64,000 nt of DNA from UKL13-2 sp031370625 (GTDB lineage Bacteria > Pseudomonadota > Gammaproteobacteria > Burkholderiales > Usitatibacteraceae), in the NCBI GenBank assembly GCA_031370625.1, contig JANMQR010000038.1, forward strand, positions 1 to 64,000, in the 5' to 3' direction. The notes beneath the pieces were generated by a model. It searched no databases and was not told where the DNA came from. It was given only the letters and a program-made list of their open reading frames with translations. A program made the translations under genes and the position numbers. Position 1 is the stretch's first letter. Every line of letters begins with the position of its first letter. This document shows positions 1 to 8,349 of the stretch, piece by piece.

Positions 1-722
1 CCCGCGAGCGCCCATTGACGAACCACATCGCCGTCGTTACTCGACAATATGGGACAAATGCGCACGGCAGTTTCTTTTTCTTTGATTCGCAAGCGAGTTT
101 GCGCGGGCGTGAATCGCCACATCGTGACGTCTTCTTCGTTCTGGCGCAGCATCACGCAATCGTGCTCATTCAAATCATCGGGCGTTAACGGCGCGCCACG
201 CTTTTTCAAATAAGCCGGTGACGCACACAAAATTCGATTATTCGGTGCCAACGGAATCGCAACGTGCGATGAATCGGGCAGCTCACCGATGTGGATAATC
301 ATGTCCACGCTTTCGGCATCAAGTGTGACGCGCCGATCAGATAGCGTTAACGCGATTTCGAGCTCCGGATACATTGCATGAAAGCGCGTGAGCGCCGGGG
401 CGATGTATTGACGACCGAAGCCGAGTGTCGCGTGTACGCGTAAGCGGCCGCGCACCAGCGAGCGGCGCGAGCGCAGCGTCTCGATCATCTCGTCGTAGTC
501 GGTTGCAAGTTGCGCCGCTCGCTCGAAGTACAACTCGCCCTCATCCGTCAGCGAAATGCGCCGCGTAGTGCGATCCAGCAGGCGCACGCCGATCCTTGCT
601 TCGAGCTGTTGCAGGCGTTGCGTAACCGCAGGCGGTGTCACGTTTAGCTTACGCGCAGCCGCGGCCATGCTTTTTTCTTTTACCAACATCACGAAAAAAT
701 GTGGGTCGTCGAGGTGTTTCAT
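1..722 (-). CDS. LysR-family transcriptional regulator (3' end outside window)
   Basis: The reverse strand reads an uninterrupted frame from an ATG at 722 to the window edge, so about 240 N-terminal residues are visible and the C-terminus is missing. Residues 1-60 form the winged helix-turn-helix typical of LysR regulators, with the recognition segment AAARKLNVTPPAVTQRLQQL near residues 20-39, followed by a linker and the start of the periplasmic-binding-like effector domain. No clear Shine-Dalgarno sequence precedes the ATG. The gene is divergent from a tartrate/malate dehydrogenase gene, the usual arrangement for a LysR protein controlling its neighbour, so it probably responds to a hydroxy-dicarboxylate. 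The effector is inferred from context only. Confidence 0.88.
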   Translation of the reverse strand, partial: MKHLDDPHFFVMLVKEKSMAAAARKLNVTPPAVTQRLQQLEARIGVRLLDRTTRRISLTDEGELYFERAAQLATDYDEMIETLRSRRSLVRGRLRVHATLGFGRQYIAPALTRFHAMYPELEIALTLSDRRVTLDAESVDMIIHIGELPDSSHVAIPLAPNNRILCASPAYLKKRGAPLTPDDLNEHDCVMLRQNEEDVTMWRFTPAQTRLRIKEKETAVRICPILSSNDGDVVRQWALA

Positions 723-863
723 TATTAAATTTAGCTTAATTAAGTTATAGGGATTATTAAATCAAATTTTTCTGATTTTGAGTATCATTTTAGTATTCTT
801 GCTTGTTTGAACACGCCCTCATCACGCCAAGCAAATAAAATTTCAATCAAAGGTGTAACAAAC
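723..863. promoter_or_regulatory. Divergent regulatory region between LysR gene and ttuC
   Basis: This 141-bp AT-rich gap separates two divergent genes. It holds a perfect 10-bp palindrome CTTAATTAAG at 735-744 and further TTA/TAA-rich symmetry around it, a plausible place for a LysR-type operator (generic T-N11-A dyads). An AGGTG Shine-Dalgarno sequence lies at 851-855, ahead of the ATG at 864. The operator assignment is inference. Confidence 0.35.
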
Positions 864-1946
864 ATGTCTCTTGATACCAAGCCCGAAACTAAAAAACATT
901 TCAACATCGCCGTAGTAGCCGGAGACGGCATCGGCAAGGAGGTCGTGCCGCAAGGCATCGGTGTACTGGAGGCGATCGGTCGAAAATTCGGCCTCACGTT
1001 TTCATTCGATGAAAAACCGTGGAGCTGCGATTATTATCTGAAGCACGGCGTGATGATGCCTGAAGGTGGACTTAGCGAAATTCGCCATCACGATGCGATC
1101 TTTTTAGGCGCGGTAGGATTTCCGACGGTGCCGGATCATGTTTCGCTGTGGGGATTGCTGATTCCGATTCGTCGTGAATTTCAGTTGTACGCCAACGTGC
1201 GGCCGGTGCGTTTGATGCCGGGCGTGCCTTCGCCGCTCGCGAATCGTAAAGTGGGCGATATTGATTTCGTGGTGGTGCGTGAAAATAATGAAGGCGAATA
1301 TTCTTCCATCGGTGGTCGCTTATATGGCGGCACTGAACATGAAGTGTGCATGCAGCAAACCATATTCACGCGACGCGGCGTTGATCGCATCATGCGCTAT
1401 GCGTTCGAGCTGGCCGCGACACGACAGCGCAAGCATGTGACCTCCGCCACCAAATCAAACGGCATCGCGATCACCATGCCGTACTGGGATGAGCGCTTTA
1501 AAGAAATGTCGGCGAAATATCCGGGCGTAAAAACATCGCAATATCACATCGATATTTTGTGCGCGCATTTTGTGCAACATCCGGACTGGTTTGATGTTGT
1601 TGTTGGCTCGAATTTGTTCGGCGACATTCTTTCTGATCTCGGCCCCGCCTGTACCGGTACGATTGGCATTGCCCCCTCCGCAAATTTAAATCCGGAACGT
1701 GAATTTCCGTCCTGCTTTGAGCCTGTTCACGGCAGCGCGCCAGATATTTTTGGGAAAAATATTGCGAATCCGATTGGGCAAATTTGGTCGGGCGCGATGA
1801 TGCTGGAACATTTGGGGCATAAAGCTGCGGCAGATGCTATCGTAAAGGCAATCGAGACCACGCTCGTCGCGGGTCCGCGTACACGCGACATGGGTGGCAC
1901 CGCCAGCACCGAAGAAGTTGGCCGTGCAATTATTGAAGCGTTGTAG
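864..1946 (+). CDS. ttuC: Tartrate dehydrogenase / D-malate dehydrogenase (isocitrate/isopropylmalate dehydrogenase family)
   Basis: The 360-residue product belongs to the NAD- and Mn2+-dependent beta-decarboxylating dehydrogenases. Visible family features are GDGIGKEV near residues 20-27, the active-site stretch VVRENNEGEYSSIGG near residue 130, SNLFGDILSD near 250 with the metal-binding aspartates, and EPVHGSAPDI near 280. The ENNEGEYSSIGGR variant is typical of tartrate/D-malate dehydrogenases rather than LeuB or Icd. The ATG at 864 is preferred over upstream codons because AGGTG lies 8 bases before it. It is followed 31 bases later by a Bug-type binding protein, and the divergent LysR probably regulates both. 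Exact substrate (tartrate, D-malate or another 2-hydroxy acid) cannot be fixed from sequence. Confidence 0.88.
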   Translation: MSLDTKPETKKHFNIAVVAGDGIGKEVVPQGIGVLEAIGRKFGLTFSFDEKPWSCDYYLKHGVMMPEGGLSEIRHHDAIFLGAVGFPTVPDHVSLWGLLIPIRREFQLYANVRPVRLMPGVPSPLANRKVGDIDFVVVRENNEGEYSSIGGRLYGGTEHEVCMQQTIFTRRGVDRIMRYAFELAATRQRKHVTSATKSNGIAITMPYWDERFKEMSAKYPGVKTSQYHIDILCAHFVQHPDWFDVVVGSNLFGDILSDLGPACTGTIGIAPSANLNPEREFPSCFEPVHGSAPDIFGKNIANPIGQIWSGAMMLEHLGHKAAADAIVKAIETTLVAGPRTRDMGGTASTEEVGRAIIEAL

Positions 1947-1977
1947 GTTGGTTTTGTCACTTTTAACGGAGAAAAAC

Positions 1978-2952
1978 ATGTTTATAAATGTATTTAAAAA
2001 AACGGGCCAGTATGTCGTCGCATCTTTGATCGCTGTAAATAGTGTTGCTGCATTTGCGCAAGCCGCAACCGCGTACCCGAACAAACCGATCCGCTATATT
2101 GTTCCCTTCGCACCGGGTGGCGAATCCGATATTGGCGCGCGCTTTCAAGCGATCGTATTCAAGAAAAAATTTGGCCAGGAATTAATCATCGAATCAAAAC
2201 CCGGCGCAGGTGGCGCGCTGGCGTGGTCGCAATTGAATCAGGCGCCCGGCGACGGCTACAACCTGACGAGCACCAATCTGCCGCACATTGTTTTGCAGCC
2301 GCTTGAGGGTGTGGTGCAGTACAAAACTGACGACATCACCAACGTGTATTTTTATCACTACACGCCGGATGCAATCGTGGTGCGCAACGAAAGCCCGTAC
2401 AAAACATATCAGGATCTGGTGAAGGCCGCAAAAGAAAAACCACTCGACATCACGCTTGCGGGATCAGGCACGAATTCGGCGAATCATCTCGCCGCAGAGC
2501 GATTTAACGGTGCCGCCGACATCAAGACGACGTATGTGCCGTTCAAAGGTACGGGCGATTTGGTGGCCTCACTGCTTGGCGGTCATGTATCGGCGGCGAT
2601 GTCGTATGTGACGCTCGCGATTGCGCAAAAAACCGCGACGCGGATGCTGGCGATTGCGACGGAAAAACGCCACCCACAATTTCCGGATGTGCCGACATTC
2701 AAGGAGCTTGGGATCGATTGGGTCGATGGTGCTTATCGCGGTATCGCGGTGCCAAAATCTACGCCGCCCGAGCTGCGAAAAAAAGTGTCGGACATGTTTG
2801 CCGAAATAAATCGCGATCCTGATTTTCAAAAGCGCATGGCCGAAGGCGGCTTTGAATTGGTCGATGTGTCGCTGGAAAAAATGCCCGCCTTCATGGCGGA
2901 ACGCAGCAAAATCTATAACGCAACCGCGAAACGGATGGGACTGATTAAATAG
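1978..2952 (+). CDS. Bug-family (tripartite tricarboxylate transport) periplasmic substrate-binding protein
   Basis: The 324-residue protein starts with a Sec signal peptide (basic start, hydrophobic core, cleavage probably after AFAQA near residue 29). The mature part opens with YPNKPIRYIVPFAPGGESD, the hallmark of Bug/TctC receptors, and retains GAGGA and the usual two-lobed fold. Such proteins bind carboxylates in the periplasm. A GGAG ribosome-binding site precedes the ATG. No TctA/TctB membrane genes follow, so this is an orphan receptor, as is common in Burkholderiales, perhaps sharing a transporter encoded elsewhere. Co-orientation with the dehydrogenase suggests a tartrate- or malate-like ligand (inference). 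Confidence 0.9.
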   Translation: MFINVFKKTGQYVVASLIAVNSVAAFAQAATAYPNKPIRYIVPFAPGGESDIGARFQAIVFKKKFGQELIIESKPGAGGALAWSQLNQAPGDGYNLTSTNLPHIVLQPLEGVVQYKTDDITNVYFYHYTPDAIVVRNESPYKTYQDLVKAAKEKPLDITLAGSGTNSANHLAAERFNGAADIKTTYVPFKGTGDLVASLLGGHVSAAMSYVTLAIAQKTATRMLAIATEKRHPQFPDVPTFKELGIDWVDGAYRGIAVPKSTPPELRKKVSDMFAEINRDPDFQKRMAEGGFELVDVSLEKMPAFMAERSKIYNATAKRMGLIK

Positions 2953-2987
2953 CGCGAATACGCTTTATTGGATACTTTTAAAAACCC

Positions 2988-3059
2988 CGTCGTTCCCGTC
3001 GCTGGAGACACCATTCGGTGCGCACCGAATGGTGTCTCCCTCGATAGGCGGGAACGACG
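2988..3059. repeat. Nested perfect palindrome (REP-like element / possible terminator)
   Basis: A 36-bp perfect palindrome at 3004-3039 (half-site GGAGACACCATTCGGTGC) is bracketed by a second pair of inverted arms, CGTCGTTCCCG at 2988-2998 and CGGGAACGACG at 3049-3059. It lies between two convergent genes, where a strong cruciform or hairpin could stop transcription from both sides. No run of T follows on either strand. No second copy was recognised in the window. Confidence 0.7.
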
Positions 3060-3081
3060 AACGTTTAGAGTTCCGCGAGAA

Positions 3082-4029
3082 TCAAAAAACAAACCGCACA
3101 AAATCCTTTGTGATCGTCTGCCCGCTTGCCTGATACGCCAATCGTGCGCCGCCGGTACTGTTAAACGTCAAGGTCGCGGGGCCAATAGTTTTTAGCTGCA
3201 CGCGGCTGATGTCGAAGCTGGGGCCGAGGGCGGGGCCATTCGCGGAATAGAGTGTTTCGCTGCACGAATTGCCGCCACCCGTATTGCAGGTAAGCACATA
3301 CCACGTTGCTTTGCCGGCCGTATCAAACGCATACCACGCGACAAAAACGGTGTTGGCTAAATGGGTAATCGAGACGCCGTTGCCGGATTCGCTTGGGTTC
3401 CACCATATACCGGATTGATCCGTTGCAGGTGCTGTGCCAGACGTAAACACGAATCGCTCAATCGACACCGAGCGCTTCGCGCCGCCGATATCAAAACTCA
3501 TGTTGGCAAAGGCTGAACTTGAAAAATTGAGCGTCAATGTGCCGACATCTTTGCGCGTCACCTGGCCCGGACTAAACGGTGTGGCACATGACGAGCCGGA
3601 CGTTTCCTCCAGCCGCGATGTGCATTGATTCCCCGCAAACCGACAATCAGATGCCGTGTACCAACGCGCATTGCCCTGCTCATCGTAAATGTAGATTGCG
3701 GCGAAAAGTTTTGTGTTGTCCGCGCTTGATGTGAGGCTAATTCCCCAGCCGTTTTCACGCGCCCACCACATCCCGGATTTGCCATTCGGGGCGGTTGAAT
3801 CGGCTTTTGGAACGCTCGCACCTTTTGCGTTCGCGTTGCCGGATGAATTCAGGTTTGCATCGCTTTTTGTTGATTTTGCTTCGCTTACGTGCGGTGCGGT
3901 AGCCGCTGTAGCTACCACTACAAACCACAGCGCGAACAAAATAGTGAGCGCTATAAACATTCGCGCGCGGCGGCGAGAAACAGTTTTAACGACTTGTTTG
4001 TGATGAGTCGAATAAAGAATTTTGCGCAT
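3082..4029 (-). CDS. Exported protein with two tandem WW-x-GxG beta-repeat domains
   Basis: The 315-residue product is chosen from the ATG at 4029 because AGAGG lies just upstream; longer in-frame starts exist. A basic N-terminus and a hydrophobic segment (about residues 24-43) indicate a signal peptide or anchor, followed by a Ser/Ala/Lys-rich linker. Two homologous domains follow: one with SGMWWARENGWGISL and ARWYTAS, the other with SGIWWNPSESGNGVSI and ATWYVL. Each carries a pair of cysteines. This repeated domain is common in exported proteins of unknown function in beta- and gammaproteobacteria, so I can name the architecture but not a role. It stands alone between two repeat-rich gaps. 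Confidence 0.72.
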   Translation of the reverse strand: MRKILYSTHHKQVVKTVSRRRARMFIALTILFALWFVVVATAATAPHVSEAKSTKSDANLNSSGNANAKGASVPKADSTAPNGKSGMWWARENGWGISLTSSADNTKLFAAIYIYDEQGNARWYTASDCRFAGNQCTSRLEETSGSSCATPFSPGQVTRKDVGTLTLNFSSSAFANMSFDIGGAKRSVSIERFVFTSGTAPATDQSGIWWNPSESGNGVSITHLANTVFVAWYAFDTAGKATWYVLTCNTGGGNSCSETLYSANGPALGPSFDISRVQLKTIGPATLTFNSTGGARLAYQASGQTITKDFVRFVF

Positions 4030-4240
4030 ATAACCTCTGGCCATTCTGGATCGCGTCGCGGTAGCAGTCGAATTCAAACATTGCTTTCGATTGCTGTTCA
4101 CGTTACACGATCAATTGCGCCCTCGCCTCGCGCCAGCGCGTTAATTATCCTGATGTTGTGGACAAAGAAAATCACGCTTTTAGAAACACAAGTCTAGCGC
4201 AATGCGAGATGAATTTGTGTGACGATTAAATATTTAAACT

Positions 4241-4297
4241 CTAGCACTGGCGGGGCTTTGCGAGCAATTATGCTACAAACAGCGCGCTATGCTTAGC
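4241..4297 (+). repeat. Dispersed intergenic palindrome family, copy A
   Basis: The left arm is a perfect family match, CTAGCACTGGCG, followed by GGGCTTTGCGAGCA and ATGCT at the centre and a degenerate right arm ending GCTTAG. The same pattern recurs at 31905, 38049, 38224, 44662, 51293, 58694, 59619 and 60832, always outside genes. The gap 4030-4450 also holds the element at 4305-4397 and nothing else recognised. Confidence 0.6.
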
Positions 4298-4304
4298 CCT
4301 TCGA

Positions 4305-4397
4305 TGTCATCCCGAAACGCTTTTGCGAGGGATCTGTTTTTTGTTCACGTCACGAAGCAGCAGATTCCTCACCCGAAAAACCGAGTTCGGAATGACA
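4305..4397. repeat. Inverted-repeat element of the TGTCATCCCGAA...TTCGGAATGACA type
   Basis: Left arm 4305-4336 (TGTCATCCCGAA through GAGGGATCTG) and right arm 4361-4397 (CAGATTCCTC through TTCGGAATGACA) are complementary around a spacer of about 24 bases. Sequences of this form are widespread intergenic repeats in bacteria. It lies just beyond the stop codon of cysE and could act as that operon's transcription end. Confidence 0.6.
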
Positions 4398-4450
4398 ACT
4401 CACTTGGGTCGGTCATTGAGGCGGATGGATTGCATCGCTGTTTAACCTCA

Positions 4451-5152
4451 TCAATGCGCTTTTTCTGTGCGCTCGGATAGAGTGACTTCCAGCTCATCAA
4501 TGCGTTTCAACAGCGCCGCAATCTGCGCATCGGTCACATCAGACCGCGCAGCGAGTGTTTTCAGCACGGCATTCAGCGGATCATTTTCATTCGTCGTCAC
4601 CGCATAAGCAGAGAACGCTTTACCCGCCACACCTTCGACGCCCTCAACGATTCGCGCCGGAATGCCGACCACGGTCGCACCCGGCGGCACCGCTTTGACC
4701 ACCACCGAATTCGAACCGATTTTCGCACCGGCGCCGACCGTGAATGGCCCCAATACTTTTGCACCCGCGCCGACCGTGACGCCATTTTCTAGCGTGGGGT
4801 GACGCTTGCCTTCGTTTAACGACACACCGCCTAACGTCACACCTTGATAGAGCGTGCAATCGTCGCCGATCTCGGCGGTCTCACCCACCACGATGCCAAT
4901 CGCGTGATCAAAAAATACACGTCGGCCAATGACAGCACCGGGATGAATTTCCACGCCGGTGAGTGGCCGCGTAATCACTGAGACAAATCGCGCGAGCCAT
5001 TTGAAATTATTCTTCCACAGCGGATGCGAGATGCCACGATGCAACCAGATCGCGTGCATGCCGGGATAGCAGGTGAGCACGTCCCAGGCATTGCGCGCGG
5101 CGGGGTCACGAATGTAAATGCTCTCGATGTCTTCTTTAATTCGTTCAAACAT
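4451..5152 (-). CDS. cysE: Serine O-acetyltransferase
   Basis: The 233-residue protein transfers acetyl from acetyl-CoA to L-serine, the first committed step of cysteine synthesis. It has an alpha-helical N-terminal part (about 1-65) and a left-handed beta-helix of hexapeptide repeats (about 66-180) containing FFDHAIGIVVGETAEIGD, where the Asp-His pair is the catalytic dyad, and the acetyl-CoA loop LGGVSLNEGKRHPTLENGV. It resembles the shorter EpsC/CysE form rather than the 273-residue enterobacterial enzyme. A helical tail of about 50 residues follows. It begins 4 bases after the trmJ stop codon, so the two genes are co-transcribed. Confidence 0.95.
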   Translation of the reverse strand: MFERIKEDIESIYIRDPAARNAWDVLTCYPGMHAIWLHRGISHPLWKNNFKWLARFVSVITRPLTGVEIHPGAVIGRRVFFDHAIGIVVGETAEIGDDCTLYQGVTLGGVSLNEGKRHPTLENGVTVGAGAKVLGPFTVGAGAKIGSNSVVVKAVPPGATVVGIPARIVEGVEGVAGKAFSAYAVTTNENDPLNAVLKTLAARSDVTDAQIAALLKRIDELEVTLSERTEKAH

Positions 5153-5156
5153 GATT

Positions 5157-5939
5157 CTATTTTAGGGGAGATTTCGGGTCTTGGAATGATGACGGTTTTT
5201 GAAACGACGCGAGCAAGCCACGCAAAATCGCGACTTCTTCCGGCTCCATGCGCGCACGTGTGAACAGGCGGCGCATGCGCGTCATAAACTTCTTCGGTAC
5301 ATCGGGGTTGAGAAAGCCGGAATCAATAGCGGTGCGTTCGAGATGCGCTAAAAAATGATCGATCTCGCCGACAGTTGCGATCAAGCGTGGCTCGTGATCG
5401 ACAACCTGAAAAGCACCAACCTGCATCATCACTTCATACGCCGCAACCTGCACGGATTGCGAGACATTGAGCGATGAATATTCCGAATTCGCAGGAATCG
5501 TCGCCGCTATTTGGCAGAGATCCACTTGCTCATTTGACAGGCACATCGCTTCATTGCCGAACACGAGTGCAATCGGCGCAGTGGTTTCTGCGGCAACTTG
5601 CAATGCATGCGTGACGGCTTCGCGCATCGCCACAATCGGGTGCGATAGCTCGCGGCGACGCGCGGTGAATGCAACCGCGAACGACGTATCCGCAATCGCC
5701 TCATGCAAGCTCGCGACCACACGAGCGCGCGCCAGCACATCAGTCGCACCGGAGGCGAGCGCGATTGCATTCGGGTGCGTGCATGCATCCGCGAGCTTCG
5801 GCGCGACCAACACCAAATCGGTCAGCCCCATCGTCTTCATCGCACGCGCAGCACTGCCGACATTGCCGGGGTGCGAGGTTTCCACCATCACCACGCGAAC
5901 GCGATCAAGCATCGAAGGTAGCGCCAAAGTGTCCGTCAT
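5157..5939 (-). CDS. trmJ: tRNA (cytidine/uridine-2'-O-) methyltransferase TrmJ
   Basis: This 260-residue SPOUT-family enzyme 2'-O-methylates position 32 of tRNA using SAM. The N-terminus has VMVETSHPGNVGSAARAMKT and the trefoil-knot C-terminal signature IPANSEYSSLNVSQSVQ is intact. The ATG at 5939 is preferred over an upstream in-frame codon that would run into suhB. One deviation is that the loop usually written FG(R/T)ExxGL(S/T)NE appears as FGNEAMCLSNE, so Gly is replaced by Cys and the Arg/Thr by Asn. The gene is divergent from suhB across 41 bases, as in many proteobacteria. Confidence 0.92.
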   Translation of the reverse strand: MTDTLALPSMLDRVRVVMVETSHPGNVGSAARAMKTMGLTDLVLVAPKLADACTHPNAIALASGATDVLARARVVASLHEAIADTSFAVAFTARRRELSHPIVAMREAVTHALQVAAETTAPIALVFGNEAMCLSNEQVDLCQIAATIPANSEYSSLNVSQSVQVAAYEVMMQVGAFQVVDHEPRLIATVGEIDHFLAHLERTAIDSGFLNPDVPKKFMTRMRRLFTRARMEPEEVAILRGLLASFQKPSSFQDPKSPLK

Positions 5940-5980
5940 AGTAAAATCATGATCCAAGTTGTTCTTTACGAAAATTCGCC

Positions 5981-6769
5981 ATGCATCCAATGTTAAACGT
6001 CGCCGTGAAAGCGGCGCGCCGTGCCGCCGCCATTATCAACCGCGCCACCAATGATCTCGACAAGCTCACCGTCGAGCGCAAAGGTCACAACGATTTCGTT
6101 TCCGAAGTAGATCGCGCCGCCGAGCAGGCCGTGATCGACACCATTCGCGAAGCCTATCCCCAGCATAGCATTCTCGCGGAAGAATCCGGCGAATCCAAAC
6201 CATCGGCCGACAGCGAATACCAGTGGATTATCGATCCACTTGATGGCACCACCAACTTTTTGCATGGCTTCCCGCAATACTGCGTATCCATCGCGTTAGC
6301 CGTTAAAGGCGTGGTCTCGCACGGCGTTATTTTTGATCCCACGCGCAACGATCTTTTTTACGCTTCACGCGGCGGCGGCGCGTTTTTAAATGATCGCCGC
6401 ATTCGCGTATCGAAAGTGATCAATTTAAAAGACGGTTTGATCGGCACCGGTTTTCCGTATAAGGAATTTGATAAGTTCGATAAATATTTGGCCATGTTCA
6501 AAGAAGTCACGCAAAAATCCGCCGGCGTACGCCGCCCCGGTGCAGCCGCACTTGATCTCGCGTATGTTGCTTGCGGCCGCTTCGACGGCTTCTGGGAAAT
6601 GGGCCTAAGCCCGTGGGATGTCGCCGCCGGTGGCCTGCTGATACTCGAATCCGGCGGCTTGATTACCGACTTCAGCGGTGAAGGCGATTACCTGCACGCT
6701 GGGACTGTGGTTGCGGGTACGCCGAAATTATTTCCGCAGTTGCTGGCGATTGTGCAGGCGCATAAATAG
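5981..6769 (+). CDS. suhB: Inositol-1-monophosphatase family protein
   Basis: The 262-residue protein has the metal-dependent phosphatase motifs AEESGES (about 66-72), IIDPLDGTTNFLHGFP (about 82-97) and SPWDVAAGGLLILESGG (about 211-227), all with intact Mg2+ ligands. It hydrolyses inositol-1-phosphate and, in enterobacteria, SuhB also joins the ribosomal-RNA antitermination complex. The conserved position opposite trmJ supports the orthology. A G/C-rich hairpin lies 11 bases after the stop codon. Confidence 0.95.
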   Translation: MHPMLNVAVKAARRAAAIINRATNDLDKLTVERKGHNDFVSEVDRAAEQAVIDTIREAYPQHSILAEESGESKPSADSEYQWIIDPLDGTTNFLHGFPQYCVSIALAVKGVVSHGVIFDPTRNDLFYASRGGGAFLNDRRIRVSKVINLKDGLIGTGFPYKEFDKFDKYLAMFKEVTQKSAGVRRPGAAALDLAYVACGRFDGFWEMGLSPWDVAAGGLLILESGGLITDFSGEGDYLHAGTVVAGTPKLFPQLLAIVQAHK

Positions 6770-6780
6770 CTACCAATTAG

Positions 6781-6806
6781 CTCCTTCCCCCGGGCGATGG
6801 GGGGAG
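6781..6806. repeat. G/C-rich hairpin downstream of suhB
   Basis: CTCCTTCCCC pairs with GGGGGGAG across a short loop, followed by a G-rich GAGCGAAGCGAGGGGGC tract. The composition resembles the element at 15633-15742. It may end suhB transcription, though there is no T run. The rest of the 6770-7159 gap shows no gene; it turns AT-rich from about 7050. Confidence 0.45.
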
Positions 6807-7159
6807 AGCGAAGCGAGGGGGCAACAGGGATGGGGGCGATGCCAAATATGGAGTCGCTTCCAACCCCGCCTTGAATCAAAAACTCATTTATTGGCGGATG
6901 TCCTGGGGCGAAAGTGGCTCGTGATGCACGCAGATGCTGGGTTTAGGTTTCAAAACGATGGAGCCGGACCACTTTTACGCCGCTCTTGGATTTTAGCCAG
7001 AATCGCCTGATGAAGTCCGTGGATATTGAGCTTTTTAGTTTTTTCAATCGTGATATTTCCTCATTTACATTGCGCTGTAGATTTTATTTATGCAATGAAC
7101 TATCATTAATACGTAATTTCAACATATTTTTGTTAAAACTTGATTTTAATGAGGTTTTT

Positions 7160-8341
7160 ATGCTGATTTCATATGCATTCAGCAATTTTCAAAGTTTTCG
7201 CGAGCGCACCGAAGTCGACTTGACTATCGCCCGAAAAAGCACGCTTACCAACTGGATGACGGAGCTAAAAAATGGTGAGCGGATATCAAAACTGCTGGCA
7301 GTGATTGGCGCAAACGGCAGTGGTAAAACCACCCTGTTGAAACCTTTGGCATTTTTGCATTGGTTCGTTTCAAGCTCATTTAATGAATTGCCATTTGTGC
7401 ATATTCCGGTATCCAGTTTTGCTGGTCAAGAAGGTGAACCAACGGAATTCGAGTTAAATTTTTTTCTCGATAACCACTTTTGGCGTTACGAGCTTTGCTG
7501 CACCAAAGATCAAGTGCAGCATGAAGCGCTTTATAAAAAGGAAGATCGGTTCGGCTATGTATTCAAACGCGATTGGGATTCCAAAAAAAAACGATACAAC
7601 GTTAAACAGCAGGGTTTTGGCCTAGTACATAGTGAAGCGGAGAAAGTACGCGGCAATGCGTCATTGATTGCAACTGCTGCGCAGTACAACGTACCGCTTG
7701 CGATCAGATTTGCGTCCTTGCTGGTTACAACAAATATAACCATAGGCGGTCGTGCACCCATGGAGATGAGCGCAGTGCTCGAAGCGGCGCAGCATATGGC
7801 GGCAAACGAAAAACAACTCCACGCGGCGTCAAAAATACTTGCCACATGGGATTTAGGATTAAGCGGCGTTCGCCTGAATAAGTGGCAAGAACAAAAGGAT
7901 CCAGAAAATAGCGCACCGTTTTGGATACCCATGGGCATGCACAAGGGCTCACGCGGTGCATTTCAACTTTCATTTGGGCAAGAATCAAGTGGCACACAAA
8001 GCGCATTTGTGTTGCTAAGTAAATTGCTGCCCGTTCTTGAGCATGGCGGAGTAGCCGTCATCGATGAACTTGAAAACGATTTGCACCCGCATATGCTGGA
8101 ACCCATTCTCGATCTGTTCGCCAACCCAAAAAGCAATCCGCATCACGCACAACTCATCTTCACCAGTCACTCTCTTGAAGTGCTGAACCTACTGCACAAG
8201 TCGCAAGTCATGCTTGTAGAGAAAGACGAACACTGCGAAAGTTCTGCCTGCCGTCTGGATCGGGTAGAGGGCATTCGCAATGACGATAATTTCTATGCCA
8301 AATATATGGCTGGCGCGTATGGCGCGATACCCAACTTGTAG
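7160..8341 (+). CDS. AAA (AAA15/OLD-like) ATPase, first gene of a putative defence pair
   Basis: The start ATG at 7160 has GAGG seven bases upstream and opens with MLISYAFSNFQSFRERTEVDL, the usual beginning of AAA15-type ATPases; the product is 393 residues. Walker A is GANGSGKTTL at residues 50-59. The ABC-like signature LSFGQESSGTQSAF, Walker B VAVIDELENDLHP and the His-switch LIFTSHSLEVLN follow near residues 275-345. The N-terminal half holds the coiled-coil insertion region. The next gene, 8 bases on, is a small TOPRIM/RloB-like protein. This ATPase plus TOPRIM-type pairing is known from AbiL, RloAB and PARIS-like anti-phage systems, so an abortive-infection role is likely but inferred. 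Flanking codon use is more AT-rich than in the housekeeping neighbours. Confidence 0.85.
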   Translation: MLISYAFSNFQSFRERTEVDLTIARKSTLTNWMTELKNGERISKLLAVIGANGSGKTTLLKPLAFLHWFVSSSFNELPFVHIPVSSFAGQEGEPTEFELNFFLDNHFWRYELCCTKDQVQHEALYKKEDRFGYVFKRDWDSKKKRYNVKQQGFGLVHSEAEKVRGNASLIATAAQYNVPLAIRFASLLVTTNITIGGRAPMEMSAVLEAAQHMAANEKQLHAASKILATWDLGLSGVRLNKWQEQKDPENSAPFWIPMGMHKGSRGAFQLSFGQESSGTQSAFVLLSKLLPVLEHGGVAVIDELENDLHPHMLEPILDLFANPKSNPHHAQLIFTSHSLEVLNLLHKSQVMLVEKDEHCESSACRLDRVEGIRNDDNFYAKYMAGAYGAIPNL

Positions 8342-8349
8342 GATCCGGT

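Noticed and set aside
4305..4397. Possible CRISPR-like repeat
   Set aside because: Only one pair of inverted arms, no direct repeats with spacers; it fits a common intergenic inverted repeat.
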